NCBI GenBank assembly: GCA_963542695.1
Contig: CAUTYX010000002.1
Location: 62,001-126,000, forward strand
DNA length: 64,000 nucleotides
Reading direction: 5' to 3'
From: RUG100 sp963542695
GTDB taxonomy: Bacteria > Bacillota > Clostridia > Peptostreptococcales > Anaerovoracaceae
The notes under the pieces were generated by a model. That model made no database searches and was not told where the DNA came from. It saw nothing but the letters and a program-made list of their open reading frames with translations. Positions 32,672 through 42,749 of the stretch are shown here, piece after piece. A program made the position numbers and the translations under genes. Position 1 is the first letter of the stretch, and the number at the start of each line of letters is the position of its first letter.

Positions 32672-34540
32672 CTACTTGTCAACGTCTTTTTTCACTTCGA
32701 TTTTTGTCTTCCAGTTTCCACTTCCATGATAGATATTCCAAAATTGCGGATGGATATCTCCTTTTAGGAAAGGCGATACAACCAGCCCATCTGTACGGTA
32801 CAAAATCGTATAATACGGCAAATCTGTATCCAGCTCCTTTTTCAATTTCAAATACGTACGGCGCATCTCTTCTTTATTGAGACCGCTGTTGATTTTGTCC
32901 ACCAGATTGTTGACTTTCTTACTGTAATATCTGGTATAGTTGGAACCGGTAATAATCTTATTATACGACTCTTTCTTCTTCAGTTTCTTCCCGGAGGGAG
33001 AATAGGCTGTATCGCCCGAGGACTTTGATGTATTGCCACTGTCTCCGTATTTCCCGGAGTTGTTATCCTGTCCGTTTCCGGTGCCCCGGCCTGCTTGCTT
33101 GCTGTTAGCTTCCGTATCATATACGTATTTAACCAACTTTTCTGTACCTTTCAAAAGAGGTGTCATATCCATAGATTCGTTAAAATGATACTCCCCTAGA
33201 TACATATCGTAATTGGTTCCCTTGAGCCATGTGGCATAGGTTTTCTTAGGTACGGCACTAACGGTTACTCGAATTCCTATTTTCTGCAGATTAGAGGCAA
33301 TGGCGTTGGCCATCTGTTGGTTCTGTCCTGTAGAACATACAAGGAAAATCAGAGAAATCTCTCCCATGTTCTTGTTTTCCACATACCCGTCCTGGTCTCT
33401 ATCCTTATATCCGGCCTTTACCAAATATTTTTTCGCCTTGGCTTCACTATACGGATATGCATCTTTTTTACTGTCAATGCCCAAATAGCCGGGATAAAAC
33501 AGGTTGTCATTTAACATAGCACTGTTAAAGAAGACCTCCTGAATAATAGCAGTGTTGTCAATGGCCGAAGCAATAGCTTTGCGGATATTTTTATCCGTCA
33601 TTACTTCTCGGTAAAAATTAAATCCGATATAGTCCACCTTGTTAGTCGGGTAGTTTATAATTTTAACTTTGTCAGTGCTGATTTTTGCTTCCCTATCAAG
33701 ATTCCGCGTTACAGCCACGGAAACATTGCCGGAATCCGTCATTTTTATTTTATCGGCATTCTCCCCCAGGATGCTGACATTAATTGCATTATCCGCCTTT
33801 TCTCCATAGTATTCATCGTATGGCTTTAGCTTCATGCCCGATGATTCATCATAACTGGTAGCTGTGTATTTTCCGCTTCCTACCATTTTGATTTTTTTCA
33901 AATAGATAATACTGTAAACGCCATTGTAGCGGTGAGAGGGTAAAATCGGAAAAGTCAAATCAGAAACCTTTTTCCGGGCCCCGTAATTATAATTGATGAT
34001 AACCTTGTTATCCCCTTGAGTTTCCACACCGGAAATTTGGCTCACCTGCTCCTTATAGTTGTTGTTGGAAGCGGCTTTATACGCTTCGATGGAAAACTTT
34101 ACATCGGCAGCTGTTAGAGATCTGCCATCGTGGAATTTTGCAGAGCGAAGGCGCATCCGAAGTTGTCCCTGCCGGAAGTTGTAGCTTTGTACTAAATCCT
34201 CCTTTGGCTCCATATGCTCATCCAAAGAGAACAGGGAGCTATACACCAGTTTCGATAAATAGTAGGTGTCTTCATCTGTAGAATTTACCGGGTTGGTGGA
34301 TTTTACGTTATTCATGGAAAAGTTAATATTGTCATCCATTTTGTAAGTGGTTCCATTATCGTCTACTACCACAGAACCAACCCGCCGAGCATGCTGCACC
34401 AGCAGAGAGCTTCCTACGATGGCAACGGCAATGATGATGACAGTAATCACCATGGCACGTTTGCTCATATGAAAGCCGGAGAGCTTCTCTAACCAAGCCG
34501 GTTTTTTCCAGTTTCCAGGATCTGTATTCTTGTCACTCAT
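32672..34540 (-). CDS. Membrane-anchored peptide/nickel-type substrate-binding protein (SBP family 5)
   Basis: 622 residues. A short cytosolic N-terminus precedes one membrane helix (AMVITVIIIAVAIVGSSLLV, about residues 29-48); there is no lipobox, so it is anchored as an N-in/C-out protein instead of a lipoprotein. The rest is a family 5 binding protein: KLVYSSLFSLDEHMEPKEDL, SAKFHDGRSLTAADVKFSIEAYK, KVDYIGFNFYREVMTDKNIRKAIASAID and the C-terminal DLPYYTILYRTDGLVVSP. A Gly/Asn/Ser-rich insert of about 50 residues (around 490-540) is extra. No permease or ATPase accompanies it. The start overlaps coaE by 8 bases. Confidence 0.85.
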   Translation of the reverse strand: MSDKNTDPGNWKKPAWLEKLSGFHMSKRAMVITVIIIAVAIVGSSLLVQHARRVGSVVVDDNGTTYKMDDNINFSMNNVKSTNPVNSTDEDTYYLSKLVYSSLFSLDEHMEPKEDLVQSYNFRQGQLRMRLRSAKFHDGRSLTAADVKFSIEAYKAASNNNYKEQVSQISGVETQGDNKVIINYNYGARKKVSDLTFPILPSHRYNGVYSIIYLKKIKMVGSGKYTATSYDESSGMKLKPYDEYYGEKADNAINVSILGENADKIKMTDSGNVSVAVTRNLDREAKISTDKVKIINYPTNKVDYIGFNFYREVMTDKNIRKAIASAIDNTAIIQEVFFNSAMLNDNLFYPGYLGIDSKKDAYPYSEAKAKKYLVKAGYKDRDQDGYVENKNMGEISLIFLVCSTGQNQQMANAIASNLQKIGIRVTVSAVPKKTYATWLKGTNYDMYLGEYHFNESMDMTPLLKGTEKLVKYVYDTEANSKQAGRGTGNGQDNNSGKYGDSGNTSKSSGDTAYSPSGKKLKKKESYNKIITGSNYTRYYSKKVNNLVDKINSGLNKEEMRRTYLKLKKELDTDLPYYTILYRTDGLVVSPFLKGDIHPQFWNIYHGSGNWKTKIEVKKDVDK

Positions 34541-35111
34541 ATAGTTTTAATAGCTCCTTGATTTTTTCTTCCAATTCTTCACGGCTACCGGAATTGTCCA
34601 ACACGTGATCTGCCCGGTTTACCTTTTCTGCGTCCTTCATCTGATGATTCATTCGCTCTTTAATACGCACCGGATCTGTATTATCACGTTCCATAATCCG
34701 CCTAATGCGAATATCTATAGCTGCCGTCACTACCCAAACCGCATCGACTTCTTTATCAAGACCCACCTCAAAGAGAAGAGGGACATCCATAAAAGTGAGA
34801 GGAGTCTTTGAGGCCTTGGCTCGCTCCACAATAATAGCACAAATCCGATCCATCATAATCCGATCCATGCGTTGTTTTTTTTTCGGATCGGGAAAGACAA
34901 TATCCGCCAGTAGTTTTCTGTTTAAACTACCATCCGAAAACAGAATATCTTTTCCAAAGGCATCGGTCAACTCCTGCAGCACCGGACTCCCCGGTTCCAC
35001 AATTTCCTTTCCAATGGCATCGGCATCAATTACATCATACCCTTTTTCTCTTAAAAAGCTGCTGACCGTGGATTTTCCACTGCCGATACCCCCTGTTAAA
35101 CCAATTATCAT
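34533..35111 (-). CDS. coaE: Dephospho-CoA kinase
   Basis: Last step of CoA synthesis. Walker A GLTGGIGSGKST at residues 4-15, DADAIGKEIVEPG, FMDVPLLFEVG and the LID arginines RIRRIMERD. 192 residues, full length. Behind polA with a 14-base gap, an arrangement common in Firmicutes. Confidence 0.95.
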   Translation of the reverse strand: MIIGLTGGIGSGKSTVSSFLREKGYDVIDADAIGKEIVEPGSPVLQELTDAFGKDILFSDGSLNRKLLADIVFPDPKKKQRMDRIMMDRICAIIVERAKASKTPLTFMDVPLLFEVGLDKEVDAVWVVTAAIDIRIRRIMERDNTDPVRIKERMNHQMKDAEKVNRADHVLDNSGSREELEEKIKELLKLYE

Positions 35112-35125
35112 CTATCACACACTCT

Positions 35126-37783
35126 CTATTTCAGTTGGTACCAGTTACTGCCACGGTTTAAATCCACCGCCAAATCCACTACCAGATCCATAGCTTGCTC
35201 CATGGAATCAAGGAGAATTTGCCGGACTTCCTCTTCCTCTCCCGGTGCAACACGGATAATCAATTCATCATGCACCTGGAGAATAAGACGAGATTCATAG
35301 TTTTCCAGTGCCCGGTACACGCCAATCATAGCCAGTTTAATAATATCGGCGGCACTTCCCTGTATCGGACTGTTCATAGCCAGTCGTTCTCCAATTTGCC
35401 GTGTCATGAAATTTCTGGCGCCGATTTCACTAATGTATCGTTTTCTTCCTGTAATGGTCAGTACATAGCCGTTATTCTTGCAAAATTCCACCTGACCATC
35501 CATGTAATCTTTTACCGCCTGGTGTTTGGAAAAATATTCCGCAATATAGGAATCGGCTTCTTTTCTGGAAATGTGCAAGTTGTTGCTGAGACCAAAGGCA
35601 CTCATTCCGTAAATTACACCAAAGTTAATGGCCTTGGCCCGGCTTCGCTGTAATGGCGTAATTTCATTTTCGGGAATCCCCAACACTCTTGCTGCCGTAG
35701 AACGGTGAATATCTTCGCCGTTGTTAAAGGAATCAATTAAGGCCGGGTCACCACTTAAATGCGCCAAAACGCGCAGCTCAATCTGAGAATAGTCAGCCCC
35801 AATGAGTACTTCATCAGGCGAGTCCGTAACAAAAGCTTTCCTAATGCTTCGTCCCAATTCCTGACGAACAGGAATGTTTTGCAGATTCGGCTCGCTGCTG
35901 CTGATTCTACCTGTGGCTGCCACCGTCTGGTTAAAGCGAGCATGAATTTTCCCATCCTCATGAATAAGAGGAATCATGCCGTCAATATACGTCCCCTGCA
36001 GTTTGGTCAGCTGACGATACTCTAAAATCAAAGGGATAATTTCGTGTTTATCGGCAATTTTTTCCAGTACATCGGCACTGGTAGAATACCCTGTCTTGGT
36101 TTTCTTTCCTGCCGGTAATCCTAATTTTTCAAACAAAATCAGTCCCAACTGTTTCGGGGATTTAATATTAAATTCCTCCCCGGCCAACCGGTAAATTTCT
36201 TCTGTCAATTGATCCACTTCTGTTGCAATGCTACGACCAATATCTTCCAGTACCTGACGATCCACTGAAAATCCTTGGTATTCCATAGAAGCCATGACTT
36301 TAACAAGAGGCACTTCCACTTGGTACAGTACCTGCTCCAGCTCCTCTTCCACGATTCGTTTTTCCTGTATTTGTCGCAACATGTCAGCGTAAACAACCCA
36401 CTGCAAACCATAAGCAGCAAAGTCAACGGTGTCATCATTTAAAAGATCCGTTTGCTGATGAGCTTTCATAAAATCTTCTTCTGCCTCTATGGCTACTTGA
36501 AAGTTTTCCTGAATCAAAACAGGAAAATCATAGCGACTGCGACCGGAATCCAACACATACTGGCACACTGCCGTATCGAAAGAAGTAGTAAATGCCTTGC
36601 TGCCGGCTTCCAGCAGCATGTAGTAATCGTTACGCAAATCGTGACCCACAAAGGAAAGCTGTTTTTCATTTATGAAAGCCGCCAGTTTATTAATCAGGAT
36701 GGATTTCGATAGGTCTACATAATAATATTTTTCGCCAACCAACATGGCAGCGCCATAATATATGACCGGATGGTGATGATCATTGTTACCAAAGAGCTTT
36801 AAAACAACGGTATCTCCTGTTTTAATGGCTGATTGCAATGTCGCCAGCTGTTTTTCGTCGGTGATAATCTCTTGTTGTATATTCCCTATTCGTTCCTGTC
36901 CGCCGGTAGTAGCTGCTTCTTCAACCGTCAGACTCTTAAGGAATTTATTAAATTCCAGCTTCTTATAAATAGCAACCAAATCCTCCACATTGGGATCTGT
37001 CCATTTGCAGTCTTCTAATTCAATATCCAACGGCACATTGGTATGAATGGTGGCAAGACGCTTACTCATAATAGCCAGCTGCTTGTTCTCTTCCACTTTT
37101 TCCCGCAATTTTCCTTTTAGTTTATCGGTATTTGCAAGAACACCTTCTACACTTCCAAAGTCCAGTATCATTTTCTTGGCAGTCTTTGGTCCCACTCCCG
37201 GCAGACCCGGATAGTTGTCAGAAGAATCGCCCATCAGACCCTTGTAATCAATAAACTGGGTAGGCGTAAATCCATATTCGTTTATCATTTCCGCCTTGTC
37301 ATACAGATGAAATTCGGAAATACCTTTTTTCGTAATAAGAACTTTGGTAATATCCGTTGCCAGCTGCAATTCGTCTTTGTCACCTGTAATAATCAGTGGC
37401 ACCAGACCGGCTTCTTCTCCTTGGCGTGCAACAGTACCGATAATATCGTCCGCCTCAAACCCTTCCAGAGAAAGCATAGTGATGTTCATGGCCTCTAAGA
37501 TATCTTTTAAAAAAGGAATCTCCATAGCCAGCTCCGGCGGCATTTTCTTCCGACCGGCCTTATATTCTTCGTAGGCCTTGTGGCGAAATGTAGGTGCCGG
37601 CAAGTCAAAAGCTACTGCGATATAGCCGGAAGGATGATCCTTCTTTATTTTTTCCAGCATATTCAAAAACCCAAAGATTCCTTGGGTGTAAATTCCCTCT
37701 TTGGTAATCATAGGATTCTGCATGGCGTAATACGCCCGAAACAGCAAACTGTTTCCGTCAATAATTATTATTCGATTATCCAT
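35126..37783 (-). CDS. polA: DNA polymerase I
   Basis: 885 residues. The N-terminal 5'-3' nuclease (about 1-290) has its metal-binding Asp residues (IIDGNSLLFRAYYAM, EADDIIGTVA, ITGDKDELQL, MGDSSDNYPGLPGVGPKTA). The middle 3'-5' exonuclease-like domain lacks the DTE motif (VVLKLFGNND instead), so proofreading is lost, as in Bacillus polI. The polymerase part has motif A ADYSQIELRV, the O-helix RSRAKAINFGVIYGMS and motif C VHDELI. Strong promoter upstream; GAGGTGA before the ATG. Divergent from dinB. Confidence 0.96.
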   Translation of the reverse strand: MDNRIIIIDGNSLLFRAYYAMQNPMITKEGIYTQGIFGFLNMLEKIKKDHPSGYIAVAFDLPAPTFRHKAYEEYKAGRKKMPPELAMEIPFLKDILEAMNITMLSLEGFEADDIIGTVARQGEEAGLVPLIITGDKDELQLATDITKVLITKKGISEFHLYDKAEMINEYGFTPTQFIDYKGLMGDSSDNYPGLPGVGPKTAKKMILDFGSVEGVLANTDKLKGKLREKVEENKQLAIMSKRLATIHTNVPLDIELEDCKWTDPNVEDLVAIYKKLEFNKFLKSLTVEEAATTGGQERIGNIQQEIITDEKQLATLQSAIKTGDTVVLKLFGNNDHHHPVIYYGAAMLVGEKYYYVDLSKSILINKLAAFINEKQLSFVGHDLRNDYYMLLEAGSKAFTTSFDTAVCQYVLDSGRSRYDFPVLIQENFQVAIEAEEDFMKAHQQTDLLNDDTVDFAAYGLQWVVYADMLRQIQEKRIVEEELEQVLYQVEVPLVKVMASMEYQGFSVDRQVLEDIGRSIATEVDQLTEEIYRLAGEEFNIKSPKQLGLILFEKLGLPAGKKTKTGYSTSADVLEKIADKHEIIPLILEYRQLTKLQGTYIDGMIPLIHEDGKIHARFNQTVAATGRISSSEPNLQNIPVRQELGRSIRKAFVTDSPDEVLIGADYSQIELRVLAHLSGDPALIDSFNNGEDIHRSTAARVLGIPENEITPLQRSRAKAINFGVIYGMSAFGLSNNLHISRKEADSYIAEYFSKHQAVKDYMDGQVEFCKNNGYVLTITGRKRYISEIGARNFMTRQIGERLAMNSPIQGSAADIIKLAMIGVYRALENYESRLILQVHDELIIRVAPGEEEEVRQILLDSMEQAMDLVVDLAVDLNRGSNWYQLK

Positions 37784-37800
37784 TTTTCACCTCATCTCAC

Positions 37801-37829
37801 ATTCTAACAGATTGGTCAACCATTGCCAA
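37801..37829 (-). promoter_or_regulatory. Promoter of polA-coaE
   Basis: TTGGCA (37824-37829), 17 bases, TAGAAT (37801-37806) with upstream TG, on the minus strand. Confidence 0.75.
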
Positions 37830-37875
37830 CAGTCGCATTTTTACCCTCTTGCCCTTTTCCTATGGTTTTTTCCTG

Positions 37876-37884
37876 TGCTATAAT
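37876..37884 (+). promoter_or_regulatory. Extended -10 promoter of dinB
   Basis: TGCTATAAT, perfect extended -10, with the final T at 37884 so that +1 falls on the A of the dinB ATG at 37891. No -35 is visible. Confidence 0.7.
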
Positions 37885-37890
37885 TTCCCT

Positions 37891-39207
37891 ATGGAAAGAG
37901 TAATATTACACTGTGATATGAATAGTTTTTACGCCAATGTGGAACTGCTGGATTACCCTGAGCTGTTGGATGTACCGGTTGCCGTCTGTGGGAATCCTTC
38001 CAGTCGCCACGGCATTGTATTGGCCAAAAACCAGCCGGCAAAGAATTTTGGGATAAAGACCGCAGAAACCATCTGGCAGGCAAAAAAGAAATGTCCGAAC
38101 CTGGTATTATTGTCACCACACCACGAAAAGTACACAGCATATTACCGCATTATTAACGGGATTTATGGACGCTTTACCGATATGGTGGAACCCTTTAGTA
38201 TTGATGAATCTTGGTTGGATGTTACTGCCAGCCAAACACTCTTTGGTACCGGCAAGCAAATCGCCGATACCATTCGCCAAACTGTCAAAGAAGAAACCGG
38301 TCTTACCTTATCGGCCGGTGTCTCTTTTAATAAAATCTTTGCCAAAATGGGAAGCGAATACAGAAAACCCGATGCCACCACTGAAATCACTCCTTCCAAT
38401 TACAAAGATATTCTCTGGCCTATGGCCATTGAAGAGATGTTTATGGTGGGAAAAGCAACGGCCGCCAAATTAAAGCAAAACAATTTCCATACTATCGGCC
38501 AAGTTGCTTTGGCTAAAAAGGAAACCATTGTGGCTCTACTAGGATCTCATGGTTCCGACCTTTGGGACAATGTAAACGGAAAAAACAATAGTCTCGTCTC
38601 CTTTCAGAGCCAGAAACGACAATTGCAATCCATCGGTCACGGCATGACCTTCCCCAAGGATCTGTCAGACCCCAAAGACATTTGCACCGCCGCCTTGGCT
38701 TTATCTGACAAGGCCACAGCTCGCCTTCGTCGCCATCATCTAAAAGCCGGTGGTGTAAAAATCGACATTAAAGATCCAAATTTTCATCTCTTGTCTCGCC
38801 AAGCTCAGCTGCCTACCGCAACAAACGTCCGTCAGGATATCTACAACCTCGCGCTCCAACTGCTTAGCGAAGCCTTAGGATATGCCATAGGCGGCACCTC
38901 CGCTCCCAAACTCTCCGGTAGTGGAGGCAAAAAATCAAAAACATGGAAAAAAGGCGCTCCCATACGCCTTCTAACCATTACCTGTATCAACCTTACGGAT
39001 GCTGCCCAAGGAGAGCAGCTTAGCCTGTTTGACGCTTCTTTTAATAAGCAAAATGAGAAACTATCCAACCTTAACGATGCCATGGATGAAATTCGTGACA
39101 AGTTCGGCAGCAGTGCCATCACCTACGGGCGCATCGTCAACAACGACATTGGCCTAGATACCAAAACCTACGCCGAATCCCATAAAAAAGACGATCCGGA
39201 GAAATAA
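37891..39207 (+). CDS. dinB: DNA polymerase IV (Y family)
   Basis: Lesion-bypass polymerase of 438 residues. MERVILHCDMNSFYANVEL opens the palm with metal-binding Asp; PFSIDESWLDVT holds the catalytic Asp-Glu; SAGVSFNKIFAKMGSEYRKP is the family signature; the helix-hairpin-helix thumb (MVGKATAAKLKQNNFHTIGQVA) and little finger follow. A Gly/Ser/Lys-rich insert (about residues 335-355) lies in the little finger. Start ATG 37891 is forced by homology; there is no ribosome site. The final 30 residues may bind the beta clamp (QLSLFDASF is a clamp-type motif). Confidence 0.93.
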   Translation: MERVILHCDMNSFYANVELLDYPELLDVPVAVCGNPSSRHGIVLAKNQPAKNFGIKTAETIWQAKKKCPNLVLLSPHHEKYTAYYRIINGIYGRFTDMVEPFSIDESWLDVTASQTLFGTGKQIADTIRQTVKEETGLTLSAGVSFNKIFAKMGSEYRKPDATTEITPSNYKDILWPMAIEEMFMVGKATAAKLKQNNFHTIGQVALAKKETIVALLGSHGSDLWDNVNGKNNSLVSFQSQKRQLQSIGHGMTFPKDLSDPKDICTAALALSDKATARLRRHHLKAGGVKIDIKDPNFHLLSRQAQLPTATNVRQDIYNLALQLLSEALGYAIGGTSAPKLSGSGGKKSKTWKKGAPIRLLTITCINLTDAAQGEQLSLFDASFNKQNEKLSNLNDAMDEIRDKFGSSAITYGRIVNNDIGLDTKTYAESHKKDDPEK

Positions 39208-39255
39208 CAGCAAGACTGCCAAATTGTTTTCTACTGTATTATTTCCTTCACTGCG

Positions 39256-42200
39256 CTATTTTCTTCGTAAAATTTCTTTGGTAATTTTTACGTTTTGGCT
39301 GCCGGCTATCTCTTCCAGCTCTGCCATATTTTCTTCAGTTACAGCAAAATGCATATCCACGCCGGCTTTAAAAGAATGACCACCCATATATAAAAGAACC
39401 GGAGAGTTTCCGTGGTGATTCCTAAGAAATTGGCCGATTTTTTCCATGGCACCTTCATCAGACACTTTTATTTTTACTGTATCCACCAGTCCCAAAGATG
39501 TAATATCGGTAATGCGATTTGCCAATAGTTTCGGTTGTTCTTCTTCCCGCATGCTAATGGTACCGCGTATGGCTAAAATCGCATCTTCTTGTAATAGCTG
39601 CCCATGTTTTTCGTAAGTATTTGGAAATACAATTACTTCGAAAGCCCCATAAAAATCTTCCAAGGTAACAAAAGCCATTTGTTGGTTTTTCTTTGTAATA
39701 AGTTTTCGAATATTGGTGATGATGCCTGCCATTACAGCTTGCTGCCCATCTGCAACAGTAGTCCCTGCTTCCAGTTTATGATCACCGGATTCCTCTTTTT
39801 CCACTTCTATGGCCAGATCCGATGATTTCAGCGAGGCGTAGCGATCGATAATTTCCTTGTATTCGTTTAGCGGATGGTCTGTCAAATAAACACCCAGCAT
39901 TTCCTTTTCCATAGCAAGGAGTCGATCTTTGCTAAAGTTTCTAATATCCGGCAAGGACGCCGTTGCCGCGTCCACTTCCATTTCCTCTGTATTGGTAGTA
40001 AACAGCGACATTTGACCGGCAATGTTCTTCTTAGATCTGTTTTGCGCCGAGGTAATCAGCGTTTCGTATACCGCCATATGTTGTGCCCGATTGGGGTTCA
40101 TGGAGTCAAAGGCGCCGGCTTGGATTAGTGATTCAATAGCTTTTTTATTGATATCCTTGATTTCAATTCCATTAATAAAGGAAAAAATATCATCGGCAGG
40201 TCCATTTTTTACTCGTCCGTCTACAATGGCATCAATAACACCTACTCCGACATTTTTAACCGCCAAAAGACCAAAGCGGATGTTGCCGTTTACCACAGTA
40301 AACTTTCTGCCGCTTTCCCGCACATCCGGCGGCAACACCTGAATACCCATGTCCACGCAGTTGCGAATGTATTTGGAAGTCTGCACAGAATCCCCCATGA
40401 CAGAAGACAGCAATGCCGCCATAAATTCCACCGGATAATGAGCTTTTAACCATGCCGTCTGGTACCCGACAACGGCATAGGCAGCCGCATGGGATTTATT
40501 AAAGGCATATTCGGCAAAGCTTACCATCTGGTTAAAGATTTCTTCTGCCGTTTCTTTCGGAACCTTATTTGCCACCGCACCCTTAATAAAGTCTTCTCGC
40601 TCAGAAAGCATCACATCCATTTTTTTCTTTCCCATGGCACGGCGCAAATTATCCGAACGACCATAGGTATATCCGGCCAGATCACGGACAATCTGCATAA
40701 CCTGTTCTTGGTATACCATGCAACCATACGTAACAGAAAGAATCGGTTTTAACAACGGATGAAGATACCGAACCTGTGACGGATTTCTTTTGTTGGCAAT
40801 ATATGTAGGAATAGAAGCCATAGGACCGGGTCGGTACAAAGAAATACCGGCCACGATATCTTCCAGGCAGTCCGGCTTTAAATTTTTCATAAACTGGGTC
40901 ATACCTTCCGATTCCAGCTGAAAAACCCCCGGTGTATTGCCGGATGCAATTAAATCAAAGACCTGCGGATCATCATAGCTGATGGTTTCCATGTCAATTT
41001 TAATGCCATGTTCTTCTTCAATCATCAACAACGCATCGCGGATAACCGTCAGATTTCTAAGACCCAAAAAGTCCATTTTCAAAAGCCCCAGCTCCTCAAT
41101 GTTATTTTTTTCAAACTGGGTATTGACACCTTTGTCATTGACAAACAAAGGTACCATTTCATCAATAGGATCTTTTGTAATCAGAACGCCGGCAGCGTGG
41201 GTAGTGGTGTGACGAGGCATTCCTTCAATGGCACGGCTCACATCCAGCACCTGTTTTACCAACGGCTCGCTCTCATATCGTTCTTTCAATTCAGGATTTA
41301 ACGCAAGGGCCTGATCAATGGTAACCTTGGGACCTGCCGGTATAGCCTTGGCGATGGCATCGGTTTCTGCATAGGAAACTTCCAGTACTCTAGCTACATC
41401 TCGCACAGCCTGTCGTGCCTTCATAGTACCAAAGGCACAGATCTGAGATACTTTGTCAGCACCGTATTTGTCAATTACATACTGAATGACTTCTCCCCGG
41501 CGATCATCGCAAATATCCACGTCAATATCCGGCATGCTGACGCGTTCCGGATTTAAAAATCGCTCGAAAATCAGATTATAGCGAAGAGGATCAATATCAG
41601 TAATTTTCAATGTATAGGAAACTAAGCTTCCTGCAGCCGAGCCACGCCCCGGCCCCACTACAATATCGTGAGACTTGGCATAGTTTATAAAATCCCAAAC
41701 AATCAGAAAGTATTCCACATAGCCCATTTGCTGGATAATATCAATTTCATAATTCAGCCGTTGCCAAGTGGCATCATCGGGTTTTATGTATCGTTCCACC
41801 AGACCTTTTTCGCAAAGGTGACGCAAATACCCCGGATTATCAAATCCTTCCGGTGGAATAAATTCCGGCAGATGCAGCTTACCAAATTCAAAAGTCACAT
41901 TACATTGTTCTGCGATCTTAGCCGTATTATCACAAGCTTCGGGAATAGAGGAAAAAATTTGCCGCATTTCCTCTTCGCTTTTTAGATAAAATTCATTGTT
42001 GGGAAACCGCATTCGATGTTCATCATTCATATGGGCACCGGTCTGAATACAAAGCAGCACATCGTGAGGTGCTGCCGACTCTGCCGTCACGTAATGGACA
42101 TCGTTGGTCGCTGCAAAGGGTATCCCCAGTTCCCGGTGAAGCCGTTTCATATCCGGTAAAATAGCCTGTTCTTCTTCTAATCCTTGGTCTTGCAATTCCA

Positions 42201-42714
42201 AATAAAAATTACCTTCTCCAAAGATTTCCAACAGCTCTGCCGCCTCTTTTTTAGCACCTTCATAATCCCGATTCAAAAGATGATGCTGTACTTCACCGGC
42301 CAAACAAGCCGATAAGGCAATCAGCCCTTCTCTGTGTTCTCTAAGGACTTCCTTGTCGATACGAGGCTTGTAGTACAGACCCTGGGTATATCCAATAGAA
42401 ACAATTTTAACAAGGTTTTTGTACCCTTCATTGTTTTTGGCAAGCAAAATCAAATGGCCCTGTCTCTTGTCCTTGACAGAATCTTTTTGGTGACGGGAAC
42501 GAGCCGCCGTATACACTTCGCAGCCAATAATTGGTTTGATTCCCTGTTTTTGGCATTCTTTATAAAAATCAACGACGCCAAACATGACGCCGTGATCGGT
42601 AATAGCCAGAGAATCCATCCCCAGCTCTTTGGCTCTTTTTACTACTTTGTCGATTCTAGCCGCTCCATCAAGAAGGGAGTACTCTGTATGTACGTGTAAA
42701 TGAGTAAATGCCAT
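39256..42714 (-). CDS. dnaE: DNA polymerase III alpha subunit (DnaE)
   Basis: Replicative C-family polymerase of 1152 residues. N-terminal PHP domain starts FTHLHVHTEYSLLDG; the palm has PGRGSAAGSLVSY and the catalytic Asp pair in SMPDIDVDICDDRRGEV; fingers ARVLEVSYAETDAIAKAIP; tandem HhH and a C-terminal OB fold (VMAGIITNIRKLITKKNQQMAFVTLED). Clostridia normally also have PolC, so this is likely the DnaE1/DnaE3-type partner polymerase. Last gene of a five-gene run starting at typA. Confidence 0.95.
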   Translation of the reverse strand: MAFTHLHVHTEYSLLDGAARIDKVVKRAKELGMDSLAITDHGVMFGVVDFYKECQKQGIKPIIGCEVYTAARSRHQKDSVKDKRQGHLILLAKNNEGYKNLVKIVSIGYTQGLYYKPRIDKEVLREHREGLIALSACLAGEVQHHLLNRDYEGAKKEAAELLEIFGEGNFYLELQDQGLEEEQAILPDMKRLHRELGIPFAATNDVHYVTAESAAPHDVLLCIQTGAHMNDEHRMRFPNNEFYLKSEEEMRQIFSSIPEACDNTAKIAEQCNVTFEFGKLHLPEFIPPEGFDNPGYLRHLCEKGLVERYIKPDDATWQRLNYEIDIIQQMGYVEYFLIVWDFINYAKSHDIVVGPGRGSAAGSLVSYTLKITDIDPLRYNLIFERFLNPERVSMPDIDVDICDDRRGEVIQYVIDKYGADKVSQICAFGTMKARQAVRDVARVLEVSYAETDAIAKAIPAGPKVTIDQALALNPELKERYESEPLVKQVLDVSRAIEGMPRHTTTHAAGVLITKDPIDEMVPLFVNDKGVNTQFEKNNIEELGLLKMDFLGLRNLTVIRDALLMIEEEHGIKIDMETISYDDPQVFDLIASGNTPGVFQLESEGMTQFMKNLKPDCLEDIVAGISLYRPGPMASIPTYIANKRNPSQVRYLHPLLKPILSVTYGCMVYQEQVMQIVRDLAGYTYGRSDNLRRAMGKKKMDVMLSEREDFIKGAVANKVPKETAEEIFNQMVSFAEYAFNKSHAAAYAVVGYQTAWLKAHYPVEFMAALLSSVMGDSVQTSKYIRNCVDMGIQVLPPDVRESGRKFTVVNGNIRFGLLAVKNVGVGVIDAIVDGRVKNGPADDIFSFINGIEIKDINKKAIESLIQAGAFDSMNPNRAQHMAVYETLITSAQNRSKKNIAGQMSLFTTNTEEMEVDAATASLPDIRNFSKDRLLAMEKEMLGVYLTDHPLNEYKEIIDRYASLKSSDLAIEVEKEESGDHKLEAGTTVADGQQAVMAGIITNIRKLITKKNQQMAFVTLEDFYGAFEVIVFPNTYEKHGQLLQEDAILAIRGTISMREEEQPKLLANRITDITSLGLVDTVKIKVSDEGAMEKIGQFLRNHHGNSPVLLYMGGHSFKAGVDMHFAVTEENMAELEEIAGSQNVKITKEILRRK

Positions 42715-42749
42715 AGTAAACCTCTAATCTTTGTAGTTTCACAATGCTG

